A stretch of DNA of 64,000 nt from positions 32,777-96,776 of the forward strand of contig NZ_JMTB01000105.1 of the NCBI RefSeq assembly GCF_000734965.1, in the 5' to 3' direction. Source of the stretch: Trabulsiella guamensis ATCC 49490. GTDB taxonomy: Bacteria; Pseudomonadota; Gammaproteobacteria; Enterobacterales; Enterobacteriaceae. Below are positions 30,077-38,200 of the stretch, one piece after another. Within the stretch, counting starts at the first letter, position 1. Every line of letters begins with the position of its first letter. A program made the translations under genes and the position numbers. The notes below the pieces were generated by a model. That model was not told where the DNA came from, searched no databases, and worked only from the letters and a program-made list of their open reading frames with translations.

Positions 30077-30138
30077 TATAGCAAATTTTGCTATACCCTA
30101 TGGCAAATATTGCTACGTATTATACTATTTATTATATT
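30077..30138 (+). promoter_or_regulatory. Tandem palindromic operators overlapping a sigma-70-like promoter (left copy)
   Basis: A perfect 19-base palindrome, TATAGCAAATTTTGCTATA (30077-30095), is followed at a 22-base period by an imperfect copy that contains the -35 box TTGCTA (30110-30115). A 17-base spacer and the -10 box TATATT (30133-30138) follow. A near-identical unit lies at 43593-43654. Two operators in a helical-phase array suggest repression by an element-encoded protein, perhaps the ribbon-helix-helix-like product. Confidence 0.65.
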
Positions 30139-30295
30139 AAAGAAATAAATCACTGGCTCCATAAACATGTGGCATACGCCACGGAGCCATGCAGCTTGCT
30201 GCGTCTACTACAACCCATAATAGAACAGACATCCTACTATCTACTTCGCTCGCTCCTTACGTAGCATCGCTAGTATATACAAAGCATATCTATTA

Positions 30296-30528
30296 GACGC
30301 ACTCCGTGCAAAGGTCTCGCCAACGGCGTCTATAACATTCAAAATAATACTATGAATAATATGAAGAAAGAATGAATAAAATGAGGGGGAATATTAGTAA
30401 TATATGGAGGGTAAAGGGGGAATGTGTTGTTATGCTTTTTCATCTTGACTAACAATGCTATCATCAAAGACGCACCAAAGGTGCAAAGTCAAAAGAAACG
30501 CACCAGAGGTGCATGACGCACGAAGGAG
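30296..30528. repeat. GACGCAC...GTGC hairpin repeat family
   Basis: Copies at 30296-30314, 30469-30488 and 30498-30512, plus a partial one at 30513-30528, each form a short GCAC/GTGC hairpin. The reverse complement of the first 16 bases recurs exactly at 43675-43690, at the other side of the element. Confidence 0.6.
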
Positions 30529-30591
30529 AGGATAACCTAACGATTCCCTCCCTCCGAACAAACCCTCTCTCATATCATTCGCCTGTTTAGA

Positions 30592-31143
30592 CTAGAGCAT
30601 TATGGATTTATTCCAATGACGTTTAACAGTAGCAATCCCCAGCCCTAATTCCTCACTCACAGCTTGCTGTGTCATTCTATTAGCTTTACAACGTTGCACA
30701 TCCCTAGTTGTAGAGCCGTCTCCCGGTCTCCCTTTATACACGCCCCTATCTTTAGCTAAGGCTATTCCCTCTGCCTGACGCTGATTGATAAAGCCTCTCT
30801 CAAGCTCTCCTACAGCCCCTAACATGGTAATCATGAATTTACTGACAGGGTTATTACTGAATGTCATATTGGTATCAATGAAGAATACAGACACATCCTT
30901 CTCTAATAAGCTGTCTAATAGAGTGAGTAGGTCTTTAGTGTTACGTGCCAGACGGTCAACACTCTTGATGCGTACAATATCCCCAGCCTGTACATCATCC
31001 ATCATCTGACGCAATGCAGGACGCTCTGTATCTTTACCTGAGAGCCTATCAGTATAGACGCGTTCACATCCCTCCAGCGCTACAAGCTGACGCTCTATAT
31101 TCTGTTCCTGTGTTGATACACGTACATAACCAACGATAGCCAT
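30592..31143 (-). CDS. Serine recombinase (resolvase/invertase family)
   Basis: The 183-residue protein has the full small serine recombinase layout: the catalytic serine in GYVRVSTQEQN near residue 10, the RLSGKDTERPALRQM segment, DRLARNT, the dimer helix with LGAVGELERGFINQRQAEGI, and a C-terminal helix-turn-helix (MTQQAVSEELGLGIATVKRHW). It may resolve element multimers or invert DNA; no inversion partner sites were found. It reads toward the non-coding region, apart from the main leftward gene set, from which it is separated by a terminator. Confidence 0.88.
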   Translation of the reverse strand: MAIVGYVRVSTQEQNIERQLVALEGCERVYTDRLSGKDTERPALRQMMDDVQAGDIVRIKSVDRLARNTKDLLTLLDSLLEKDVSVFFIDTNMTFSNNPVSKFMITMLGAVGELERGFINQRQAEGIALAKDRGVYKGRPGDGSTTRDVQRCKANRMTQQAVSEELGLGIATVKRHWNKSIML

Positions 31144-31505
31144 ACATCACCCCCACTAATTAGACAGAGGAATCATATCAGATATTAATGAAGGTATCAC
31201 TAGGGTGTACTCAGTTGATGCTAAAATAAATATGTTGACAGATAGGTGAGAGGTTGATCTAGTTATTGGTTGGCTAGGGATAAAGAGAGGGGAAATAATT
31301 AGTGGGGTGGGTCTGCTGGAGGTGCTAAGAGGGGGTATACCGGGGTGACTTCTATGCATAAAGCCACTTAAAAATATCTCACAGAAATTATGGAGTAGCC
31401 GGAAAGACAAGCTGATTGTTTTATTACGTCTGAAAGCAAAAAAAGCCCCCATATAGAAAGCATAGGGTCAGCTTACGACAGAATGCTTTCTATATGAGGG
31501 AATCC
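31144..31505. other. Non-coding gap between the terminator of the leftward gene set and the resolvase
   Basis: 362 bases containing the strong terminator (31436-31497) and the presumed resolvase promoter. A minus-strand frame at 31156-31452 starts inside the terminator and is G/C-poor and repetitive; I do not accept it as a gene. Confidence 0.5.
31436..31497 (-). terminator. Rho-independent terminator closing the leftward element operon
   Basis: A 14-base perfect inverted repeat (31450-31463 and 31483-31496) with a 19-base loop. On the minus strand it is followed by GGGGGC and a run of seven T residues. It lies nine bases beyond the stop of the last small gene. Confidence 0.8.
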
Positions 31506-31673
31506 TTAAAGTTTGCCTTTGTAGCGTTCACGCAGTTCTTCTATTTTGCGTTGATAGAGTTCTTCTCGTTTATGCTTACGTCTGTTAATCCACATAGTAA
31601 TTAATATCTTCAAAGGGGCAATCCCCAGCGAAATGAGAAACACATCAAAGGCCGTTACAACTGGAGAGGACAT
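31506..31673 (-). CDS. Small membrane protein (55 residues)
   Basis: This short gene starts with an ATG that overlaps the stop of the upstream gene (TAATG). It encodes one hydrophobic helix (residues about 5-30, VVTAFDVFLISLGIAPLKIL) followed by a very basic, coiled-coil-like tail (RRKHKREELYQRKIEELRER). This shape is seen in inner spanins and some small phage membrane proteins, but no family is recognised. It is the last gene before the terminator. Confidence 0.6.
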   Translation of the reverse strand: MSSPVVTAFDVFLISLGIAPLKILITMWINRRKHKREELYQRKIEELRERYKGKL

Positions 31674-31945
31674 TAGCGTCTCCCTTCAAGGGCTTCTATA
31701 CGCTGAGTTAGAATACGAATTGTTGCCAGTAATGTAGCTACAGACATATTTCCAATTTGAGCGCCGTCAGGAATAACAGCATTCATAAGGGCTTGCCCAT
31801 TACAATCTATCGGATAGCGTAGGAAGAATTCATGCCAGATAATATCATTAATAGCAGTTTCAATTTTTTCAAAGTTTCTGTTAATGGCTCCAATGGAAGA
31901 GAGTTCATTAGACAGGTTGCCAATGGCTGTAAGTTCAATACTCAT
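31673..31945 (-). CDS. Small phage tail-adaptor-like protein
   Basis: The 90-residue product contains IGAINRNFEKIETAINDII...NGQALMNAVIPDG, a pattern I associate with N-terminal modules of podophage tail fibres and spikes (NxNFxxIE followed by a D-NG-ILN turn). It lacks any fibre or receptor-binding part. A C-terminal helix (LATIRILTQRIEALEG) could trimerise. It is coupled to the small membrane gene downstream. Function is inferred only from this motif. Confidence 0.5.
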   Translation of the reverse strand: MSIELTAIGNLSNELSSIGAINRNFEKIETAINDIIWHEFFLRYPIDCNGQALMNAVIPDGAQIGNMSVATLLATIRILTQRIEALEGRR

Positions 31946-31949
31946 ATAC

Positions 31950-32228
31950 TTATTGTTGTCCTTTCCATATGAATTTTACAAGAGCTAGTTTTCCCTCTGC
32001 GTCATAGAAAGCTGCTGCTATTCCAGCCTGTACGAGCCTGTCTGTGAATGCTTGCAGTGATGTAGGGGAGGAGAATCCCATATTAGCTCTATCACGGAGA
32101 TTATTAGCGTCAAGGGTTCCTATAGATTGAAGTCTACGTGCATATTTAATATGGTGTCCATTAAAGGGCAACCCTTTTTCCCTAAATATACCCCCTAGCT
32201 GACTAGGCGACAATAAGGCGTTCTTCAT
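31950..32228 (-). CDS. Hypothetical element protein (92 residues)
   Basis: No family recognised. The protein is mixed alpha/beta, with a basic N-terminal half (FREKGLPFNGHHIKYARRLQ) and a C-terminus like a small beta sheet (AAFYDAEGKLALVKFIWKG). Its start overlaps the end of the upstream gene by 26 bases, and the next gene begins four bases downstream, so it belongs to the leftward operon. Confidence 0.55.
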   Translation of the reverse strand: MKNALLSPSQLGGIFREKGLPFNGHHIKYARRLQSIGTLDANNLRDRANMGFSSPTSLQAFTDRLVQAGIAAAFYDAEGKLALVKFIWKGQQ

Positions 32229-32436
32229 AAGAATTAACCTCTTCCATAAAATCCGTTAATAAAGACCACCCATGTTCACTTAGGCTGGCGTGAAGCATTT
32301 CGGCTTCCCCTTCCAGAAATAAGAATAGGTGGAGGTCATCCCCCACCACATCATTCTTTTCTGCGTATGAGATAAAAGCCTCATGCATTTCTTTATCACG
32401 AACGGTAACACGAACTACTTTAGAATTAGCGCCCAT
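32203..32436 (-). CDS. Hypothetical element protein (77 residues)
   Basis: A small acidic protein with a short N-terminal strand (KVVRVTVRDKE) and helices; no known family. It overlaps the 620-residue gene at its start and the 92-residue gene at its end, which is strong evidence of coupled expression in the operon. Function unknown. Confidence 0.55.
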   Translation of the reverse strand: MGANSKVVRVTVRDKEMHEAFISYAEKNDVVGDDLHLFLFLEGEAEMLHASLSEHGWSLLTDFMEEVNSYEERLIVA

Positions 32437-34288
32437 TCACTGAATTCTCCGTAGGTGCCGCTTCTTTTACGCCAAACATTTCAGCTTCGCTTAGTTTGAA
32501 ATATTTATTGTAGTCGTTGCTGCCATCCAAATGAGCACGCATCATAACGCTCTTGTTAATCACAGGGGCTAACTTACGTTGTAACTCTCCAGCCTTAGCA
32601 CGTACGCCGGGATTATTTTCATATCCTTTAGCTGGGCGAAACTCAATAGTGCTACCTGTCCAGATATATTGTAGCGTTTGCTCTGCTTTAGCTGTTTCAG
32701 GAATATTAGCAGCGGGATTAGATACGCCGGCAACCATTCCAGCCATGCCAGCGCCAAACGAAGGAGCAGCCCCTACCATAGCGTTCCCTTGTTCCCATTC
32801 TTTTTGGACAGCGGGTACAAGTTTTTCAAGGTAGTTAACAGAGATGACAATCTTGACGCTTTCAAGATTGCTCTGGTCAATGCGTCCGCCCATCTTCTGA
32901 TAATCTAAAAAGGAAGGGTCAGCTAAGTAATCAACTACTTCATTATAATCTTTTGGATTATTATGAGCGCCTGAGAAACTACCTACGCCTTTAATAAGCT
33001 GATTAACATGCGTCTGCAATTCGTCAAAGGTGCCTTTGGGGTCATTAATAGCTGGGTTCTTATTCTTAAGCCCCTGAGTAACATCTTTCAAGGAACCTGT
33101 ATAAGCTTTAGTGCTTGCTTTCTCGTCCGGGTCATCAGTCAGCGGATTGGTTGGCGTACCACCGGAAACACTATTCTTCTTGAGATAGCTAGCCATGTAA
33201 TCGCCATACTCACCAATAAGAGCCGGGTTGGTAACTCCTCCAAGAAATTTACCAGCGGCAATAATGCCAGCCATTTTAGGGTCTGACATAAACGGGAGGG
33301 CAGATTTAGCTTCTAAGGTGTCCAGTTGCGTCTTCAATGTATCAGCGCTAATTTGACCAGAGAGAAACTTATTACGAGCATCGATAGAATCAAAGATGGG
33401 TTTAGCAATACTATCCGCATAATCACCACCTACAGCACCACGAATCTTTTGCATCTGCCCCATAAGCTGGTCTTTCAGTGCGTTACTCTCAGCTAGCGCT
33501 TGCTCATTGTTAAGCTGTCCAGCCGCTAATCTCTTCTGAATATCTGCTAATTGGGTTTGTGTATGCTGATAAGCGTTATTACCAAAATCTGCTAATGATT
33601 GCTGGGCATAAAGTTTATTCTTTTTCAGGGTTAAATCGGCTGCTGCATTAGCTCTCTGTACGCGTGAGGCTGCAATAGATTCTTGAGAGGCTTGCATTGA
33701 TAGGCGCTGTTGCTGAATCCCTAATTGCTTAGAATAGAATTCCATCTCCCCTAACTGCTGTTGACGCTGACGATAGAGATTAAGGCCATTCTCTTGTTCT
33801 TCCTGCGTCATACCGGGAGTAATAAACCCCTGTGCTGTAGCTGTCTTAGTATCAGCAACAATCTGTTGGTCTACTGCTGTTCCTTCTGCAAGCGTATCAC
33901 CTAAGCCAGCGGTTCCTGATAGCCCTTTAGAGAAGGCCGTGAGTTTCTCTGTTATAGCCGGGTTATTAGCTACCATAGAGCTATACAAAGCGCGCTGCTG
34001 GCGCTGAGCTTCTGATTGCTTTAATGTGCCTTGTTCTACTGCTGCATTAAGTGAGGTGATTTTCCGGGCGTAGTCAGACAGGGATTTATCCTCTAAACGT
34101 TGAGCAGCTTCTTTTTTAGCAACAGTTGCCCCCTGTACTAATCCACCAATCAAAGATCCTAGTCCCTGAGCTACGCCGCTGGATGCGATAGTTGTAGCCA
34201 CGGAAGGTGCAGGGGCTGTTGCTTGCTGTGGGCGTGATGTATATTGATTAATGCCGTCATTACTGGTATCAAATAAATCCTGAGCCAT
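32426..34288 (-). CDS. Phage internal virion (ejection)-like protein, 620 residues
   Basis: The N-terminus has a disordered segment and a glycine-rich hydrophobic stretch (GVAQGLGSLIGGLVQGA, near 38-55). A long Gln/Ala-rich coiled-coil region (about 60-300) and a C-terminal globular part follow. This composition is typical of podophage internal core proteins that are ejected with DNA. I cannot name a closest relative. It is encoded in the same leftward set as the 1585-residue protein. No capsid genes accompany it. Confidence 0.55.
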   Translation of the reverse strand: MAQDLFDTSNDGINQYTSRPQQATAPAPSVATTIASSGVAQGLGSLIGGLVQGATVAKKEAAQRLEDKSLSDYARKITSLNAAVEQGTLKQSEAQRQQRALYSSMVANNPAITEKLTAFSKGLSGTAGLGDTLAEGTAVDQQIVADTKTATAQGFITPGMTQEEQENGLNLYRQRQQQLGEMEFYSKQLGIQQQRLSMQASQESIAASRVQRANAAADLTLKKNKLYAQQSLADFGNNAYQHTQTQLADIQKRLAAGQLNNEQALAESNALKDQLMGQMQKIRGAVGGDYADSIAKPIFDSIDARNKFLSGQISADTLKTQLDTLEAKSALPFMSDPKMAGIIAAGKFLGGVTNPALIGEYGDYMASYLKKNSVSGGTPTNPLTDDPDEKASTKAYTGSLKDVTQGLKNKNPAINDPKGTFDELQTHVNQLIKGVGSFSGAHNNPKDYNEVVDYLADPSFLDYQKMGGRIDQSNLESVKIVISVNYLEKLVPAVQKEWEQGNAMVGAAPSFGAGMAGMVAGVSNPAANIPETAKAEQTLQYIWTGSTIEFRPAKGYENNPGVRAKAGELQRKLAPVINKSVMMRAHLDGSNDYNKYFKLSEAEMFGVKEAAPTENSVNGR

Positions 34289-34306
34289 AATATTCTTTCC
34301 TTTCTA

Positions 34307-34543
34307 TTAATGTGTGAATTCGTTATTGGTATAAAATAAGCGCCCTTCATTAGAGCTAATCATTGTCTCTTCAATGAAAGAAAGTTCATCCATCAAAGCA
34401 CAAATGGATTTAACTCCCGCTTTATCCTCTGTAAACAGGGCAGCCATTAGCGCCGTTTTGAGGGTTTCTTTATTGGTCTCAATAATAGAAAGGGTTGTTT
34501 CAAAGGAGGCATTATCAGGAATGCTGATTAAATCATATTTCAT
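34307..34543 (-). CDS. Hypothetical element protein (78 residues)
   Basis: A small, mostly helical acidic protein (SFETTLSIIETNKETLKTALM). No family recognised. It lies 18 bases upstream of the 620-residue gene and downstream of a tiny membrane gene; the operon context suggests a helper of the large virion-like proteins, but nothing in the sequence shows this. Confidence 0.5.
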   Translation of the reverse strand: MKYDLISIPDNASFETTLSIIETNKETLKTALMAALFTEDKAGVKSICALMDELSFIEETMISSNEGRLFYTNNEFTH

Positions 34544-34560
34544 GTTTTTTCTCTTAGTTA

Positions 34561-34653
34561 TTATTTACTTGTAAGTGTTTTGCAAATGAAGGAGCCAATA
34601 AAGAAACTGACAGGAGCAATCACAGGGGAAGCCATGAGGAAATAAATTGTCAT
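34561..34653 (-). CDS. Tiny hydrophobic peptide (30 residues)
   Basis: The ATG overlaps the stop of the upstream zinc-ribbon gene (TAATG), as in the 31506-31673 gene. The product is one membrane helix (YFLMASPVIAPVSFFIGSFI) with a basic tail. Support comes from the coupling and the repeated architecture; it is too short for family assignment. Confidence 0.4.
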   Translation of the reverse strand: MTIYFLMASPVIAPVSFFIGSFICKTLTSK

Positions 34654-35171
34654 TAGCGCATTACCTCATCACCCACGAAATCCACCTCGTGTGTCAGAGT
34701 GTCGTGACCACAATACAAACATGGTATCTTGCGCCATCCTGTATCTGTCCTTACTTCCTCTTTCCATTCGTTAGTTGTATAGCGGTAGACAATGTAAACA
34801 TCCTGAGAGTTATACAAACCCTGTGAATTACAATGTGGACACTTCCAGTTCTTATACTTTGTTCTTACTTCTGCGTGACGTTCTTTATCAACATGCTCTA
34901 ATGCTAAATCAATAACGCCTTTAATAATCTCCCCAGAGTTGTATATACCACTCAATCTCTGAATGCTTTCCTCTGGAAACCCTTTAATCTTAATCTGGCG
35001 AGCTATTGAATACATGTTCTGAATCTTTTCAATCACCAAACCTTTATAAGAGAATATGCAATATCCCCCTCTGGTGTTGAAGTAAGATTCACCATCATCA
35101 TATCTGCTTAATCTGCGTTTCTTTGGAACTTTTTTATTGCTTGAAATCTTTGGTGCGCTGAATAAAGCCAT
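34653..35171 (-). CDS. Zinc-ribbon element protein (172 residues)
   Basis: The basic N-terminus (KKVPKKRRLSRYDDG) precedes a globular region. A C-terminal zinc ribbon is formed by CPHC near residue 114 and CLYC near 155, about 40 residues apart. It may bind nucleic acid or structure a protein. No specific family is recognised. It sits between the two large virion-like genes in the leftward operon. Confidence 0.6.
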   Translation of the reverse strand: MALFSAPKISSNKKVPKKRRLSRYDDGESYFNTRGGYCIFSYKGLVIEKIQNMYSIARQIKIKGFPEESIQRLSGIYNSGEIIKGVIDLALEHVDKERHAEVRTKYKNWKCPHCNSQGLYNSQDVYIVYRYTTNEWKEEVRTDTGWRKIPCLYCGHDTLTHEVDFVGDEVMR

Positions 35172-35215
35172 CTATAATACCCTCATTATAGGGCGTCCTT
35201 GCCCGTTCTTTTTTA

Positions 35216-38200
35216 TTATTCTGCTTTATCGCCAGAGAGTGCTTTAGCATATTCTTTATAATTATGGCGTTGCTCTGGTGTGAGTCCGGGAAGTTCATCA
35301 ATCATTTTCTGAATCTTCGCCGGGTCTTCCCATTGAGCAGCATCCATAATGCGATTTATCAAACGGGCATCCCCATCTGACATTTTCTTCTTAAGCATAT
35401 CCATCCACATCTCCCTAGCTGCTGGGTCGTCCTTAAACACAGACATAGCTGTTTGAGACATCTGAGCCATATATTCCCATTCATTTGCACGAGTGCCCTC
35501 AGCAACAAGAATGCGTGAAGTCTGGTCAAATATCTCTTGTACATCTTCTTTCCGTGTTTTGTACGCGCTAGCAAGTTTTTCAGTTAAAGCCCAATTAACT
35601 TGCCCATCTTGTACAGGGAGACCTATTGCAAGAGCGAATGCCTCTGGAGTTGAAATATCACCTGCCACCAGTTGTCCGGTAGCTGAATATACTTTGCGAT
35701 ATTCCAGAGCCATTTTAGCTTTAAGGCCATTAGAGGTACCGCTGGCAAGGTTAGCTACGTCTTTCCAGAGTTGACCTAATAACTTAGGCTGCATGTTATC
35801 CCCCACTGGCATAACACCTACAAGCTGTCCAACTGTGCGCAGAAGGTTAGTAATGCGTGGATTAGAACCAAATATAAGTGAGCCAGAAGGGGACTCAGTT
35901 ACCAGTGAGACAAGCCCACTGTTCATTGCTTTATCTAAAAACTCTACAGCACCAAACGCGTTAAACGGGTTTAATGAGCCAAAGTCAATACGGCTTGCAT
36001 CGCCAGTTACACCACGGATAAAACCGTTAGCTGCTGCGCTGATAAGGCCATGAGTGATGAGTTCACGTGCGAACGGGTCAGACGGTAAGTCGTCGCTGAA
36101 CAGGTTGTAAACATCTTCAGTCCCAAAACCAAACAACACAGAAGCACTAACGCCCATCCCTACACGATTCTTAAGAGGAATGGCCTTGTTAAACAGGAAG
36201 AGTTGAGCAAGCTTGATTGGAACTTGTAAGTATTGCGTAACGAATGAAAGCGTATTCTGATTCATAGCGAGGTTGCCGCTACGCCCAAAGTTACCTGTAA
36301 AGTTACGGGACATATGAATTACATCGTCTAGCTCTGCTTTGGTAAGCGCTTTGCCTCCTTTGGTGGCGTCAGTATAGTGAGCCATGAAGGAGCCAGCTTG
36401 AACCATGTATTCACCAGCATCAAAACCAATCTTACGAGCGCCAGCAGTAACAGCACGTCCGGCAGTGACCGGGGCTTTTACTACTTTCTTGAGCTTGCTA
36501 TCTCTCACTGCTTTCATAGAGCGTAAGGAAGAATCCGCGGTTGACTCTACTAAGCCTTTAGCAATGTCATGCTTACTAATACCTTTTGTAATCCCGCTCT
36601 CATCCATAGCTTTCATCATTGCTTTCCACTCTTCCTTGCTGCGTCCAAAGGTCTTGTACACAGCTTCCGGGAGATCTTTTCCAGCAGATAGATGGTGTGT
36701 GATGAGAAGGAGATTGTCTCCAATCAGACGCGGGGCGTAAGAAGGGAAACGGGTTGCTAACAGAATGTTCTGGGAGCTTTGCAGCACCAATTGGCGGAGA
36801 GGACTAAGAGCAATCATGAGGTTAAACGAAACGCGTTTAGGGATGTTTGAGGGGCTAGCTTCTGAGCCTTTGCGTGCTATTTGCTCCAGCTTACCAAAGC
36901 CTTTCTCTCCTAACATCTCAGCGACGTTATTCACCACTGACTTATAGCCATCGTCAATCAAATTGGTGTAGCCATTTTCCATTGCACGAATATATTCAAA
37001 TGTAGCCCTGGCGTCTGCTGCTTCTTTAGAGGTTCCTTTAATCTCAGAAACGTTAGACGGGTATCGAATGCGTCCATCCTTTTTAGGGAGAACATCTGAA
37101 TAGGTGGCAATGAGGCGACGCTTAGAAGTTTCTAGCCAGTCACGATATGAGATACGAGAACTCACAGCGTTAATACTGTTTAACATGGATTCACCGGGAG
37201 ATTCGATGTGTACAGCATCGGTCTCAAAGTTACTTCCAAGAGAGTCTTCTAAACGCTTACCACGGACACGCTGAGAACTAAGACCGCTTGCTGTGTGAAG
37301 CTGGGTATTAGCTTTCTCGTAATCCTCGCCTTTCAAGTCATTACGTAGACGATATTCGCCCCCGTTGGTAGCTGTATAACGCCCGATAGCCTTTTGCGCG
37401 GAAGGAATATCTGGTGCCGTTGCTACAGCTTTCCATATTTCATTACCGTTGCTGTCTTTGAGAGGTGCGCCATTCTCATCAACAAGCTTACGTTCAATGA
37501 AATGAGGGTCTTTATACCGTACTGCATAATATCCATGACGGTAAGACAGTATTGGTTCACCCAAATTAAGTTTGCGGATGTAACCAGAGTTAGGGGCGTT
37601 ATGGTTAATTACATATTGAATAGGGGTTCCATCAATATTTAATACATCAGCCGTTTCTGCCACTGACGCATTACGCCCATACATTTCAGAAATCTCCTGC
37701 TTAGACAATGTTTTCACTTCATCTGTTACAGGGTCATAGGCTTTAATATCTGCTGCTACCTGATTGCGTGGAAGAGGTTTAGCTATAACATCAAAGCCAG
37801 AATCTTTATGCGTTAGTTTACCGTAGCCACGGTTGATATAGCTCTTAACTAAATCCGCGTTAGTTAGGCTCCAGAGGGTATCTTGAGTCTGACGGAAAGA
37901 AAGCAGTCCGGCAATTTCCTCTGTATTAAAACCTTCCGCACGGAGACCAGTTTCAGTTAATGCCTGTCCTTTCAGGTTGGCGGATTTAATGCGCTGCTCC
38001 ATGACAAAATGTCTTTCAGGAGAGACACGCTTCATAGCCTGAATAAATGGCTTAGAGGCGTCCAATAGCTTCTGGCTCACTGCGTCTGCTTTAATATCAC
38101 CTAACACAGCCCCTTTAAGGAACTCAGGGGAGAACATAGAGGCCGGGTCGATTACCTGAGAAGTGAGAGAGCCTTGACCTGTTTTTCCATTGGCAAACTG

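Larger units (their letters stand above)
30007..30591. other. 585-base non-coding region with operator-promoter and hairpin repeats
   Basis: No open frame of interest. It holds the operator-promoter unit at 30077-30138, nested inverted repeats near 30155-30195 (GGCTCC...GGAGCC around GTGGC/GCCAC), and three hairpin repeats of a GACGCAC...GTGC type (30296-30528). A rightward transcript from this promoter would be non-coding and would run antisense into the resolvase gene. Confidence 0.6.

Noticed and set aside
31156..31452. 98-codon minus-strand frame near the element terminator
   Set aside because: It starts inside the terminator hairpin, has no ribosome site and a low-complexity product rich in Ser, Pro and Ile.
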